In this document: piece by piece, positions 31,071 through 41,546 of the stretch | Layout of the letters: every line of letters begins with the position of its first letter | How positions within the stretch are numbered: position 1 is the first letter of the stretch | From: Ceratothoa steindachneri | Taxonomy: Eukaryota > Arthropoda > Malacostraca > Isopoda > Cymothoidae | Reading direction: 5' to 3' | DNA length: 64,000 nt | Assembly: GCA_963969495.1 (NCBI GenBank) | Contig: OZ018333.1 | Coordinates: forward strand, 92,284,207-92,348,206 | Made by a program: the position numbers and the translations under genes | Notes under the pieces: generated by a model | The model's database searches: none | What the model was told of the DNA's origin: nothing | The model's input: the letters and a program-made list of their open reading frames with translations, nothing else

Positions 31071-31935
31071 ACTAATAGTAACTTCTATTATATTAACGAT
31101 GCCAGAGCATTGTTAATAATAATGGAAAATAAGTTGCTGAATTACTCTTTTTGTATACTAAAAATAATTTAATTTCCTTTGAAAAGAGGCATTAATTTCT
31201 TGAAAAAATAATAACTTTTCAATTAAGGTGTTTGTTAATCTGTATTTAATGTTACCTCACTTAACTTATAACATTGCTACAATTTTAATACTCTAGATGC
31301 TACCTTGGCGTAAACAAAGAGAGTGGGAACAAAATAATAGCCAAGATGAGCAAATCGCGACTTATGGAAATGAGTGGAATTCGAATGGCTGTCACAAAAA
31401 CTACATCTAAATGGATTCATTGTTATTACAAACAATCATAGGAATTCGCTTCATAAAAACAACAATGAAATGCATTCATTGTTATTAAATAGATTCATAG
31501 AAAATATTGTTATAGATCAATTTATGTAACATTTATCGATATTGAATTTATTTCTCCTTCACTTTTGTGCCTAAGGAAAAAGTTTAAAAAATATGGGAAT
31601 TCATTTTATGTTTAATTTAGTTACTCATTCATCCGTTTTCTTTTGTTCTCATTTTAATTGAATGAAAACATTTTCTGAAGTATTACTTGATTTACTAAAT
31701 AAGCTCTTTCCTAGTTATGAGTTTTATTAATTATTATTCAATGAATTACATGTGGATGCAGTAATTAGAGTAACAAACATGTTACTGTAATTCTTTTACA
31801 GTTATTATTCCGTATCATAATTAACTTAGGCTAAAAGGGACTGATTCTATTTTATAATTCAACTGAACTTGACATTATACTCCTAATCTGGATGTCTTTC
31901 CTTCCTTTATCAGAAACTCTGCTTCTGAAACAAGT
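31070..31935. other. AT-rich stretch without recognisable genes
   Basis: No frame of interest, no terminal repeats and no recognisable protein fragments on either strand. A short direct similarity around 'catcgttgttattaaa' type words near 31410-31490 is the only structure. Confidence 0.5.
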
Positions 31936-32360
31936 TTAACAGACCTAAGTCTCGTGCTCTCAATTCTTCTCCCTTATGTCCTTATGAAAATATGACCTTA
32001 TGACCTTTAAAACTTTCAAAGAATGGGGGCAATCCCACCCATAGTTAGTTTTCGTATAATAATTCCAGGACTAACCTTGGGAGGACCTTGGCATTTATAG
32101 CATTCGAAATAGAATGAAATACGACATAAGTGTTACAAATATCGTCAGAATCGGCCAAATAGTTACGATGATATTGCCAAATAATTCCAGGACTAACCTT
32201 GGGAGGACCTTGGTAATTATATCATTCGAAAGGGAATATAAAACGACATAAGTGTTTCAAATATCGTTAGAATCGGCCGAATAGTTACGATGTTTTTGCT
32301 CCAGAACTCTTTGAAGGTAAAACGGTTACGGTTCTCGCGACCGACTAAAAAGGAACTAAG
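31935..32360 (+). repeat. Dispersed repeat family, copy C, with internal tandem duplication
   Basis: Starts with the agacctaagtc...gtgctc phrase and contains catagttagttttc. Its central ~122 bp occurs twice: aataattccaggactaacct recurs at about 32059 and 32181, each followed by the ggaggaccttgg and gttacgatg words. It ends near the 'cgaccgactaaaaa' phrase. No protein is supported. Confidence 0.8.
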
Positions 32361-32879
32361 TTCAGAGAGTCTCTCAACTTTAATTCTTGTCTTTACTCAA
32401 ATAAACGCGTTTCAATTGGCATCTCTTCGAGTAGAACAATTTGGCCAATTTAATGGCCTTTGGACACAATTTGCCTTTCGTTTGACCAGCAGAATTTCTC
32501 TCAAATTGGCACAAAGGAATTTTCCCGCTGAATAATCGTCCCTCATTACTGCAACTGTGAAGGAGGAATTTTGTTAATTGTGATTCTAAAAAACAGAACC
32601 GAGTTTTTACTTTGTGAAATTCCTTTTAAAACAAATTTGGGACAATAGACATAAAGGAGTAATCCGGTTTATTTAATTCGGGGGGGATTTTATTAGGCTT
32701 TAAATTTAGATGAAATATGATATCAGATTGCAGTTTAATAGGAGCATTAATAAGGATTAAAATAGGGGTAATTTAATGAAAATGATAGTATGTAAACAAG
32801 TTTTAGTCGAAGGTTATCCATATTTATTAAATCTATAAAAATGAGGATAAATTTGACCTCATCATTGGTGGTTGCTCCC

Positions 32880-33815
32880 TACACGCACCAAAATATGTCT
32901 GTTCTCATCAGGAATCAAACCCCTTCACTGGTGAGGACATCAAATACATTAACCAGGATGTTACATCCTGTGGCAGTTTATTCCAAAGGTTTACAATTTT
33001 CTACCAAAATAAATCACCAGTTAGATTTGTTTTAAAAAGCAACGGTACTAGCTTCATCCCATTGTCTCATCATCATTTAACTTGAAACATATTCCAGCTT
33101 CACCATTTGCAATCTTCTTTAATATCTTCAATATTTCTATGAGTTGGTATCGCATTTCCATCGTTTTCAGGTTTAAAAGATTTAGTCTTTTCAATCTTGT
33201 TTAATAGTTATGTTTTCTTAACGATGGTATTAGTTTGGTTGCTCTTGCTTGAACATTCTTAAGCCTTTCAATATCCTCCCATAAAAGTGGAGACCAGAAC
33301 TGTGCACAATATTCCAAATGTGGGCGAACTAATGCATTATATGAATTTAGTCGAAGGTTTCATTTCTGCATTTAAATTTACGTTTTTTGTATCAGAGGAT
33401 CTGGGACGCCCTTCTTCTGTTCCAATGAATTGAAGACTAAACTTAAGATCACTCGATATTTATACACCTAAATCTTTCTCAACTTTTGTTTCTGATATTT
33501 TCGAACTAAAAAATGTGTACATAACTTGTGGCTTTTGGCTTCCAATAGACATTAAATTACTCTTATCTAAATTTAGACGCAGTTTCCATTCTCTTGACCA
33601 TTTTTCTATACGAATCATATATCTCTGAAGTTCGTCTGCATCATCTTGACTAAATACCCATTTTTCAAGTTTTGTGTCATCTGCAAATGTTACAATTTTT
33701 AACCCGAGATCTGTGTTCAGATCATTAAGGTACGTTATAAATAGCAAAGGGCCTAACCCAGAACCCTAAGGCATATCACTTAACTATTTTGTCCAATAGG
33801 GCGTAGTGTTGCAAC
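32880..33815 (-). pseudogene. CR1-like LINE relic, 3' half of reverse transcriptase
   Basis: The minus strand reads LSDMP-stop-GSGLGPLLFI then YLNDL, then the catalytic box as TFADDTKL (33460-33747), then IEKWSREWKLRLNLDKS and KVEKDLGV. Further down are [11 protein letters not shown], [12 protein letters not shown] and LWNKLPQDV-like residues to about 32900. This is the palm, thumb and C-terminal order of CR1-type elements, broken by stops. It continues upstream at 36170-37100 after an insertion. No 3' microsatellite tail was identified. Confidence 0.8.
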
Positions 33816-33819
33816 CAAT

Positions 33820-36168
33820 TTTAAGGCACATTTCAGGTTTTGTAGAGCAGACACTCCGAAATTTGGAAATAGAGAAGAAAGAAATCTGAAAAAATCATAA
33901 AACCCCCTTTTTAGGGGCTAAACTTTGCTTAAAAATGATCTATTCCGTAGGGTGAGGCTGGTTGTATTCATTTATTATATGTAGTTCTCGTCTCTGAAGC
34001 TAGAAATGGGTGATTTTCGTACAGGAACAAAATTTGCACTTTAACTCCTTATGTAACTAACGTTTAGGCAAGTTTAGATTGAGGAATTCCTTGTTTGTGA
34101 ACTACTAGGAGGGTACTATAAAATAATCGATGTTAAAGAATTTGCGAGATATTTACAGAGGATTTCCTATGGAGGGATATGGCTTCACCTTTTTGAATGT
34201 ATGTTATAGATTCAATCATCACATGTATTATTTCTGTTTTAAACTAACGCATCTTTCTCTGATTCATTTTCAGGGCTATAATTAGCAAAAGACCTCGAAC
34301 ATCAACAGGTCACACTGTCTTTGGTTCCCCACTTCCACACCCTTTTCATTATGAGTTGCCAACAAAACAACAGGTTGGAAGATGTGAATACAAGAGGAAC
34401 AAGGATGTTATTCCTTAAGGTATCCCAGACCCTTACTGAGATTTAGAAAAAAGCCAAATTGCTCCGATTGGTGGAAAAAGCTTCTGTGATATCAAGAAAA
34501 GGGATGAATACGACTAAGAGTAAGAAGCTTATCTTATCATTGGGTCAACCTTTTGATATAGCAGGCTACCAGTGTGCTGATATGTTAGATTGCAAGTGTG
34601 AAAAGAACATGGAAGTGCCACGTCGAGAGCATGAATTTCTTATTGACCAAAGAACTGGGCGTCACATAACATTTGGAGGAGTGGATGTAAAAACAAGTCA
34701 AATGATTAAAAAAAGGGAAAATCAGAGAAGATCGAATTCAGGAAACAAGAGAAGAAGAAGAGAGTCATAAAAATAGAAGAGGGAAGAAAAAACTTCATTT
34801 CAGATGAAGCCTTGGATGAAGAAACATCATTTTCTGATATTTCTGATGATAAATGGAAGAAAGTCTTGGCGAGAAAATAAATCAACATCGTACCAATACC
34901 AATAATTGCCATGGAAACAGATCGGTATTCTGTGTCAAATAGAGCTGCTGCTGCTATTAGTAGCGCAGAAGACCGCCTCGATGTAAATGACCATCGCAAA
35001 ATCTGGAGGGCACGACAAATGTTAAGGAGGAACTTCATCGAATCTGAATGTTTGTAACATCAGAAAACTACTGCTTTGTTTTTTATTTGAGGAGAGACAC
35101 AACAGTAGCTAAAAAGAAGAAAGGCAACAAATGGTATGGACAAAATGAAATTCAAGATCATTCTGTCTTTGCAGGCAAAGCTGGTATCATCTATTTGAAT
35201 CATTTAACTATTGAACGAGGAACAGATGCAGGAAGTGCATACGAACTAATGAAATGGATTGTTGAAAATGATATTAAAGATGAGATGAAAGTAGTGGGAG
35301 CTAACAGCACGGCAACTAATACTGGCTACAAGAATTGACCCATCAGAGGGCTGGAATGTCAATTACATCATCCTTTACAGTTGATCATCTGCAGCTTGCA
35401 TCTAAATGAGCTTCTTTCGATGCACCTGTGCAGGAAATATATTTGTCCGACAGAAGGTGGAATTCAGTGGAAAAGCCTTAACCATCTGTGAAACTACCAG
35501 TATCATCAACTGGTTTTACTGCATTGCTAAAGGAGCTCCTCTTGCCAATGTAGATGTGATTGAGCTTAGTCGGGACCAGACCTACTGTACAGAGTTATCA
35601 GGGCTATTAGAAGTAAAGTAATTGACGATGACCTCTTACATATGAAACTAGGGCCAAAATCTCATGCAAGATGGCTCAACGCTGCCAGAAGAATATGTCG
35701 ACTTTATGTGGCAACACATAAAATAATAATCAATTGTATGGGCTCACAGAGTTTGTGGTCTGTCATTATGGGCTCATCCGGTTTCAAATCAAATTCGCTC
35801 CGAAATTCACAGCGGGATCTAAACATCTCCTGAAACAGATCAATCTTCTGCAAATACTCCAACCTGCCAGTGAAGCCATAGCATGGCAAACAATCCGAAG
35901 GAATTCCTACTGGGCCCATCCTGAGAACATCCTTTTGGCAATACTGGCAGATGTGGATCAGAAGAACAGGAAATTAGCTATTGACCGAATCAAGAAGATC
36001 CGAGAAGTTACTGTGGATGAGGAAGAGATACGTGATTTCAGGCAACCAAAAATAGATAAGACTGCTATGAACCTAACAGATCTACTTCCCCCTGAAGAGG
36101 AGTGCAGGGTTGACCCACCACTTACAATGCATTTATCTAATGCGGTCCTGATAAATATTGTCGACGTG
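33820..36168 (+). mobile_element. Insertion splitting the CR1-like LINE
   Basis: The LINE frame stops near 36170 (after residues like AFDKVLHKLLTKKLRGLG) and resumes near 33815 just before the PQGS-LGPLLF block. The intervening ~2.35 kb is therefore foreign DNA with its own gene relic on the opposite strand. I could not see clear terminal repeats or target duplication, so the exact ends are approximate. Confidence 0.65.
34459..36165 (+). pseudogene. Decayed multi-copy gene of an uncharacterised invertebrate family
   Basis: Consecutive blocks in shifting frames run from the N-terminus (about 34460-34770), through a serine/acid-rich linker and DRYSVSNRAAAA (about 34915-34965), KKGNKWYGQNEIQDHSVFAG and VVGANSTATNTGYK (35048-35338), and CSLHLNELLSMHL (35390-35430). 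They end with KLGPKSHARWLNAARRICRL (35640-35710) and RRNSYWAHPENILLAILADV (35890-35960). From memory, this block order belongs to a family found in many copies in arthropod genomes and often annotated as hypothetical; I suspect a transposase because it is mobile here. At least five frameshifts or stops were counted. The aspartate expected in the G-x-D-T-NTG motif is Asn here. Confidence 0.6.
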
Positions 36169-36169
36169 C

Positions 36170-37100
36170 CTCTCTCTATTACATTTTATGCCATTCTCCT
36201 TTAATTCCCAATCCTCTAAGTTTTTTTGTCAACAATTTGTGAAGGACTTTGTCAAACGCTTTATTGAAAATCGATTTATATGATATCAATCGACTTCTCG
36301 TCATCACATGGCTCAAATACATATGAGAAGAAGTCCAACAAATTCGTTAGAGAAGATTTATTTCTTCTAAATCCATGTTAAGAATTTCTAAACAATTCTT
36401 TTGATTTTAAATGAAATACAATTGACTGATTCCAGAAGTTTTCCAACCACTGAAATTGAAATAATCGGTCGATAATTTTTAACTAACTCTCTGCAACCCC
36501 TTTTAAAGATCAGGGTTTCATTTTCATATTTCCAGTCATTTTTAGAAAATTTCATTGTGTAATGGTGTAAAAAATATGTGCAAGATGCTTGCTAATAACA
36601 TCCTGAATTTCTTTCAGAACTCTGAGATAAAAATATCAGGTCCAGGTGATTTGTTCACATGCATTTTATTAATTAAATTACAAACATCTTCTTCAGTACA
36701 TCTACCATATTCTAATGAGTCTTTGCCTTCATATATCTTATTTAGTTCAGGTATATGAGAGATTTCTTTCTTAGGAAAAGAGTCCTTAAATATTTGTTCA
36801 ATAAGCAAGCTATGTCAGAGGTTAGTGAATTTTATACTGCCATCACTAACTCTCAACGGCCCAATATTGTTCTTTATTGGCCTTCTATTGTTTACTAGAG
36901 CCTATAAATCCTTTGGATTAACTTTACAATTTTGTACCACCTATTCTTATCTCTTGACTTTTTCAATATTTCTTTTTAATTTTCCTCTTTGGTTATCATA
37001 GTGTTCGATAATATGTTAGGATAGCTTGCTTTCATCATTATATGTCTGTTTTTCCTTTATCATGATTTTTATTTCCTTGAAATATCACGTGGGATCGTGA
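36170..37100 (-). pseudogene. CR1-like LINE relic, 5' half of reverse transcriptase
   Basis: Minus-strand blocks: IKEKQTYNDESKLS (about 37040), KVNPKDL and NNIGPLRVSDGS (36850-36930), then IPELNKIYEGKDSLEYGRCT and VNKSPGPDIF (36614-36808), then NYRPISISVVGKLLES (about 36440-36490), SNEFVGLLL and the AFDKVLHKL-like palm entry (36230-36270). This continues into 32880-33815. No endonuclease domain is visible upstream; only a GA-rich run follows. Confidence 0.75.
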
Positions 37101-37147
37101 TTATTAGAGGATTTGAAAAATATTCACGCATTTTTTACTCCTATATC

Positions 37148-37234
37148 GTTTAAGAGAGAGGAAGTGGGAGAAAGCTAGAGGGAAATAGAGAGATACAGAG
37201 TGATAAAGAGATAGAGAGAGAGAGAGACGCAGAG

Positions 37235-37275
<41 letters not shown>
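37148..37275 (+). repeat. (GA)n-rich low-complexity run
   Basis: Mostly agagag with gaaa and cagag interruptions. It lies just upstream of the 5' end of the CR1-like relic. The following 37280-37635 shows no gene. Confidence 0.9.
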
Positions 37276-37280
<5 letters not shown>

Positions 37281-37635
37281 TGAATATTTTGGAAGCGTTG
37301 TTGACAATCATAAAGCTGTAATCATTGAATCCTTCTTTGATGAGTGATCAAACTCGGTTGTTTTCCAAGTGCTCACTATTTAGAAGCCATATTGGTTCTT
37401 CCTATAGTAAATTGGTGTTTTCGTTTAAATTAAGATTATAGGTATTTTGGTTAATTGTGATATTAATTATTCTGGTTCAACACAGATGAAAATATGCTGT
37501 TAGTGGTTAATTCCAATCTTCTCCTAAATACTACCTTCCCTACTGTTTGCCTCTTACGTGTATTTGGAGTTTGGTTTTGAATGGAAATTAGAGGTATATT
37601 CTCTCTTGAACACAAATATTACGTTTTATTACTTC

Positions 37636-37648
37636 TTCTTGACACCTA
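37636..37648. repeat. Target-site duplication of the I-clade LINE (3' side)
   Basis: ttcttgacaccta, repeated exactly at 44509-44521 on the other side of the element. Confidence 0.9.
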
Positions 37649-37830
37649 TTTTTTTTTTTGATTAAGGGGCTATCTGGCGACTGCCGACTTAGGCATAAGT
37701 TGCCGTAAACAAACAGCCTAGTTCTAGGCTACTTCAAAATAATTCAACAGGAAACAACAATAAAAAGAAATAGCAATAACAAAGCAATAACAAAAACGAT
37801 AACAAAAACAACAACAACAATAAAACCGGG

Positions 37831-38980
37831 TTAAATGAAAGGGAGAAGGCCGGCCTCCCCCCAAAAGTCAATAAGTCCACCAGTCATGGTGCCGAGTACA
37901 AGAGACAGGCGGTAGCGACCCCGAACATCCAAGTACGGGGACAGGTATTGTGCGCGAAGATCACCCAGGCGTGGACATCCGACAAGAATATGCCGAACAG
38001 TCTGGAGGACAACGCAGTCGTTGCAATAGGGCGCATGCGAGCGCTCCATCAAGTAGCGATGCGTCACACGAGTGTGTCCGATTCGAAGACGACAGAAAGC
38101 AACCTGAATCCGCCGCGGCATTTGGGGGATAGGTCCATGGGAACAGTCGCGGCGCAATGGCACGCAACTTTAAGTTCCCTTCGACCGTCTCCATTTTCTT
38201 TGCCAAGCAGTCCGAAGAGCTGCCCGTATTCCTACCATGTAGTCGGTGTGGGGAAGAGCGAAACGCTGGTCCGGTCGCAGAGTCCTCGCGGACTCTTTGG
38301 CGCCCTCATCGGCGCGCTCATTCCCCGCAATTCCTACATGTCCAGGAACCCAGCAGAAGATAATCTCGACATCTGCTCGGCTCGCCAAAACCGTGGCGTC
38401 ACGGATATCGCGAACCAGGGGATGCGGAGATTCCAATGCCCCGAGAGCACTCAGGGCGCTTTGTGAGTCGCTATAGATCACAATCCGGTCTCCGAACCGG
38501 GCACGTCGCGTAATCTCCCGTACCGAGTGGTGTATTGCCACCAGCTTGGCCGTGAAGACAGACGCAGCGCCTGGTAGAGCCCCGCTGACTTCAAACAGAG
38601 GATACGGCGTGGAAGCCGACCCCCTCTTGGGACTTGGAGCCATCCGTATACACTGGCACGGTTCCAGCGTGACAAGATGTGTGCTCCAAAAAGGTCGAAC
38701 GCAATACTCCCGGCGCAGTACAAGCTTTGGGAGCAGAGGCGTGGCGACAAATAGCCAAATATGGTACCCTCCAGGGTGGCGTCCTGGGCAAAACCAGGGG
38801 CGCCACCGGCCCGAGAGCGATATCTAGCTCTCGAAGGAGTTTCCTGGCCCTAAACCCAAAAGGCTGAGGGTATGACTGGGGTCTCTCGATGGCATAGGCA
38901 CCATCGAGATCAGCTGCGGATGCAGTAAGAGCTGTTGGCGACTGAGGGAGGCGCCGGGCTCGCCCGTACAGTCGAGTGAT
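37831..38980 (-). pseudogene. LINE ORF2, RNase H domain and C-terminal zinc knuckle
   Basis: VPVYTDGSKSQEGVGFHAV (about 38600-38650) supplies the first Asp. After a frameshift near 38600, SVFTAKLVAIHHS has Lys where the catalytic Glu is expected (AAG at about 38545-38547). Then come IYSDSQSALSAL and CWVPGHVGIAGNERAD with the His and final Asp. A stop at 38170 precedes FCRLRIGHTRVTHRYLM, then CNDC..-VRHILVGCP, the usual C-x2-C...H..C tail, ending at 37831. The 3' UTR runs 37660-37830 to the poly(A) tail. Confidence 0.88.
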
Positions 38981-40896
38981 TCACTGCACGTGGCGCAGAG
39001 CGAGTGGCATCTCCCCAGCATCGACCAACAGGCTCTCAATGAGGAAAGTGCGGAAGGCACCGGTCGCAAGGCGAAGGCCAGTGTGGTGGATCGAATCCAC
39101 CTTCCGCAATAAACGCTCGGCTGCGGATGCATAAAACTCGCATTCGTAGTCGAGCTTCGAACGAACAAAGGATCGATAAAAAAGTAAGGCAGTAGCCCTA
39201 TCAGCGCCCCAAGCGCTGAACATCACGGAACTAAGAATGTCCTTGGCGCAGGTACAAGACACCCTAAGGCTGCGAATATGAGCCTCCACGGTGAGGCGTC
39301 GGTCGAATACAAGACCAAGGAAACGGTGCGACTCAACCACATCCAGGCGCACCCCACTAAGAAACAAATCTGGGTCGGGGTGAAGCCGTGGATGGCGGCA
39401 GAAGTGCACCACCTTAGTCTTGGCCAAGGAAAACCGAAACCTGTGCGGTTCGGCATAGCGAGAGACGTGGTTCAATGCCTGTTGGAGTCGACGCTCCAGA
39501 GTTGGCATCTGGGCCGCGCCAAAAGAGATCGAAAGGTCGTCCACGTAGAGCGTAGCGAGAACATCTTCCGGCAGCACCGAGGTGATGCCGTTGATGCTCA
39601 GGGCAAAGAGTGTGACACTGAGGACACTTCCCTGCGGGACACCCTCTTCCTGCTCCTTTAAGCCGGAGAGGGCTCCCCCCACCCGTACGCGGAATCGACG
39701 ATCTCGCAAAAATTCAGATATAAAAAATTGGGAGGCGTCCCCTTGCCCCCATCGTGTGGAGAGTCTCTATGATACCGTATCGCCAATGCGGTATCATAGG
39801 CCTTCTCCAGATCGAAAAACTCCGTGGCGTAGTGCTGTCTACGAAGGAAAGCCTCGCAGACGGCATTTTCCAGTCGGAGCAGAGCATCCGACGTGGAGTG
39901 GAACTTGCGGAAGCCGCACTGTGCGGAAGACAGATGGCCTCCGCTGTCCAGGAAAAAGGCTAATCTAACATTTACCAATTTCTCCATCAACTTGCACACG
40001 CAAGAGGTTAGAGAGATTGGGCGGAAACCGGTCGGAGTAGAGTGATCTCTCCCCGGTTTGCGAAAGACAAGCACAGTAGCGATTCGCCAGGAGTCTGGGA
40101 GAAGACCTTCCACCCAGATCCTGTTAAACAAATCTAAGAGAAAGGCCATGCCTGGCTCACCCAGGTGTCGAAGCATGGCGTTCGGGACATCGTCCAGACC
40201 ATGGGCGGTGTCCGTGCACGAAGCGAGAGCGGAACGCAACTCGCTTACAGTAAACTTGTCGTTGAAGGGTTCTCCGCCTCTGGAGGTAAAGTCCAGCCGG
40301 CGGCCTTCCGCGACATCACGACGTGCATTGAATGCTGGCGGAGCAGCATCACGGCTAGAGAATGCAGAAAAAGCGGTCGCGAAGGATTCCGCTACGGACG
40401 CGGGGTCTGAGATTGCGGTCCCATTCTCCTGGAGAACGGGAGGGGGGTCCTGCGAGAACTTGCCCCGAATCCTTTTGACTCGCTTCCACACCTCAGCTAA
40501 AGGGGTCTTCCCGTTAAGTGAAAACACGTATGCCCGCCAAGAAGAGCGGCGGGCGTGCTTCGAAATATACCGGAACCTAGCCCTAGCCCGACGAAATTCA
40601 GCGACAGTGAAATCGTTCGGGCGGCGCTTATAGCGCATGTAGGCATAACGCTTCTGTTTGAGGGCCGTCTCACACTCGGCCGACCACCATGGGAGTGGTC
40701 GGCGTGCAAAACGGCCAGACATCCTAGTAATAGTAGTCAGGCCCACGGCGATGAGGTTGCCGGAGAAGAACTCAACGGCCTCATCTGCCGACCTAAATTC
40801 CTCGACTGAGATAGAGAATTCAGTCATTTCCTGAAATGCAGGCCACCGCGCCCGCGCCAAGCACCACCGAGGTGGTCTCTCAGGCGGCAGTTGCCC
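38981..40896 (-). pseudogene. LINE ORF2, reverse transcriptase domain
   Basis: The first piece (to 39658) contains SELRSALASC..TAHGLDDV, LLPDSWRIATVLVFRKPG, FRPISLTSC, SSAQCGFRKFHSTSDALL and FFDLEKAYDT. A frameshift near 39800-39860 moves the reading to 39709-38981, with RDRRFRVRVG, EEGVPQGSVLSVTLFAL and the catalytic LYVDDLSISF near 39540, followed by the thumb (HRFLGLVFDRRLT, YRSFVRSKLDYECEFY). A stop at 38981 ends it, with the same phase continuing towards RNase H. It copies element RNA at the nicked target. Confidence 0.9.
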
Positions 40897-41530
40897 TTAA
40901 AATGATATTTGAATGGGAAAGTGATCACTACCATGGAGGTCATCGACCACCCCCCAATCAAAATCAGGCTGTGCATCCGAAGAGCACAAAGATAGGTCAA
41001 GGCAAGAAAATGAAGCGGTTCTCGGACAGTGATGCGTAAACTCGTCCCCGTTTAGGACACCCATCTCAAGCTCTTCGATCAGATCGGCAAGGACTTGTCC
41101 CCTGGGATTTACGGAGTAATCTCCCCAGAGAGGATGCCTGCCGTTCAGATCTCCAAGCAAGAGATAGGGCCTCGGCAACCGTGCCACGACGCAGCGGAAG
41201 TCCCCCGCGTCGAAGTCAGCTGACGGTAGAATGTGGGCAGAAATGATAGTATACCTCCTATCCAGGTGCAGCTGCACAGCCACTGCCCGAAAGGAGGTAT
41301 CTAAAGAAAAAGGAAGAACGGAGACATCATGCCGGGTGTAAACCGCGCATCCCCCAGCCCGGCCATCCTGCGGTGGTGGGGTCGCAAGACCCTTGTACCC
41401 CGGGATGGCGGGCAGGGGGCACGCGCCTAGCATGGTCTCCTGCAAAAAGATAGCTAACGGGGAGCGGGACGAGACGAGCCTCCGCAGCTCCTTTCAGTTG
41501 GCCCGGAGTCCACGGCAATTCCATTGAAGG
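40897..41530 (-). pseudogene. LINE ORF2, endonuclease domain
   Basis: The minus strand begins LQWNCRGLRAN, then a stop at 41494-41496 where Trp is usual (TGG to TGA), then KELRRLVSSRSPLAIFLQET, whose QET is the catalytic-region motif. It continues with LLLGDLNGRHPLWG (Asp/Asn catalytic pair), LDLSLCS and GSDHFPI, whose final S-D-H carries the catalytic His. An in-frame stop at 40897 separates it from the RT region. This is the apurinic/apyrimidinic-type endonuclease that nicks target DNA in LINE integration. Confidence 0.88.
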
Positions 41531-41546
41531 AATATGCCCTCCAGGC

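Noticed and set aside
32870..32990. tRNA-like or tRNA-derived SINE candidate on the minus strand (B-box-like gtttgattcc after a ctggttaa word)
   Set aside because: The same strand translates as NLWNKLPQDVTS, the C-terminal region of the CR1-like LINE, and no cloverleaf could be drawn.
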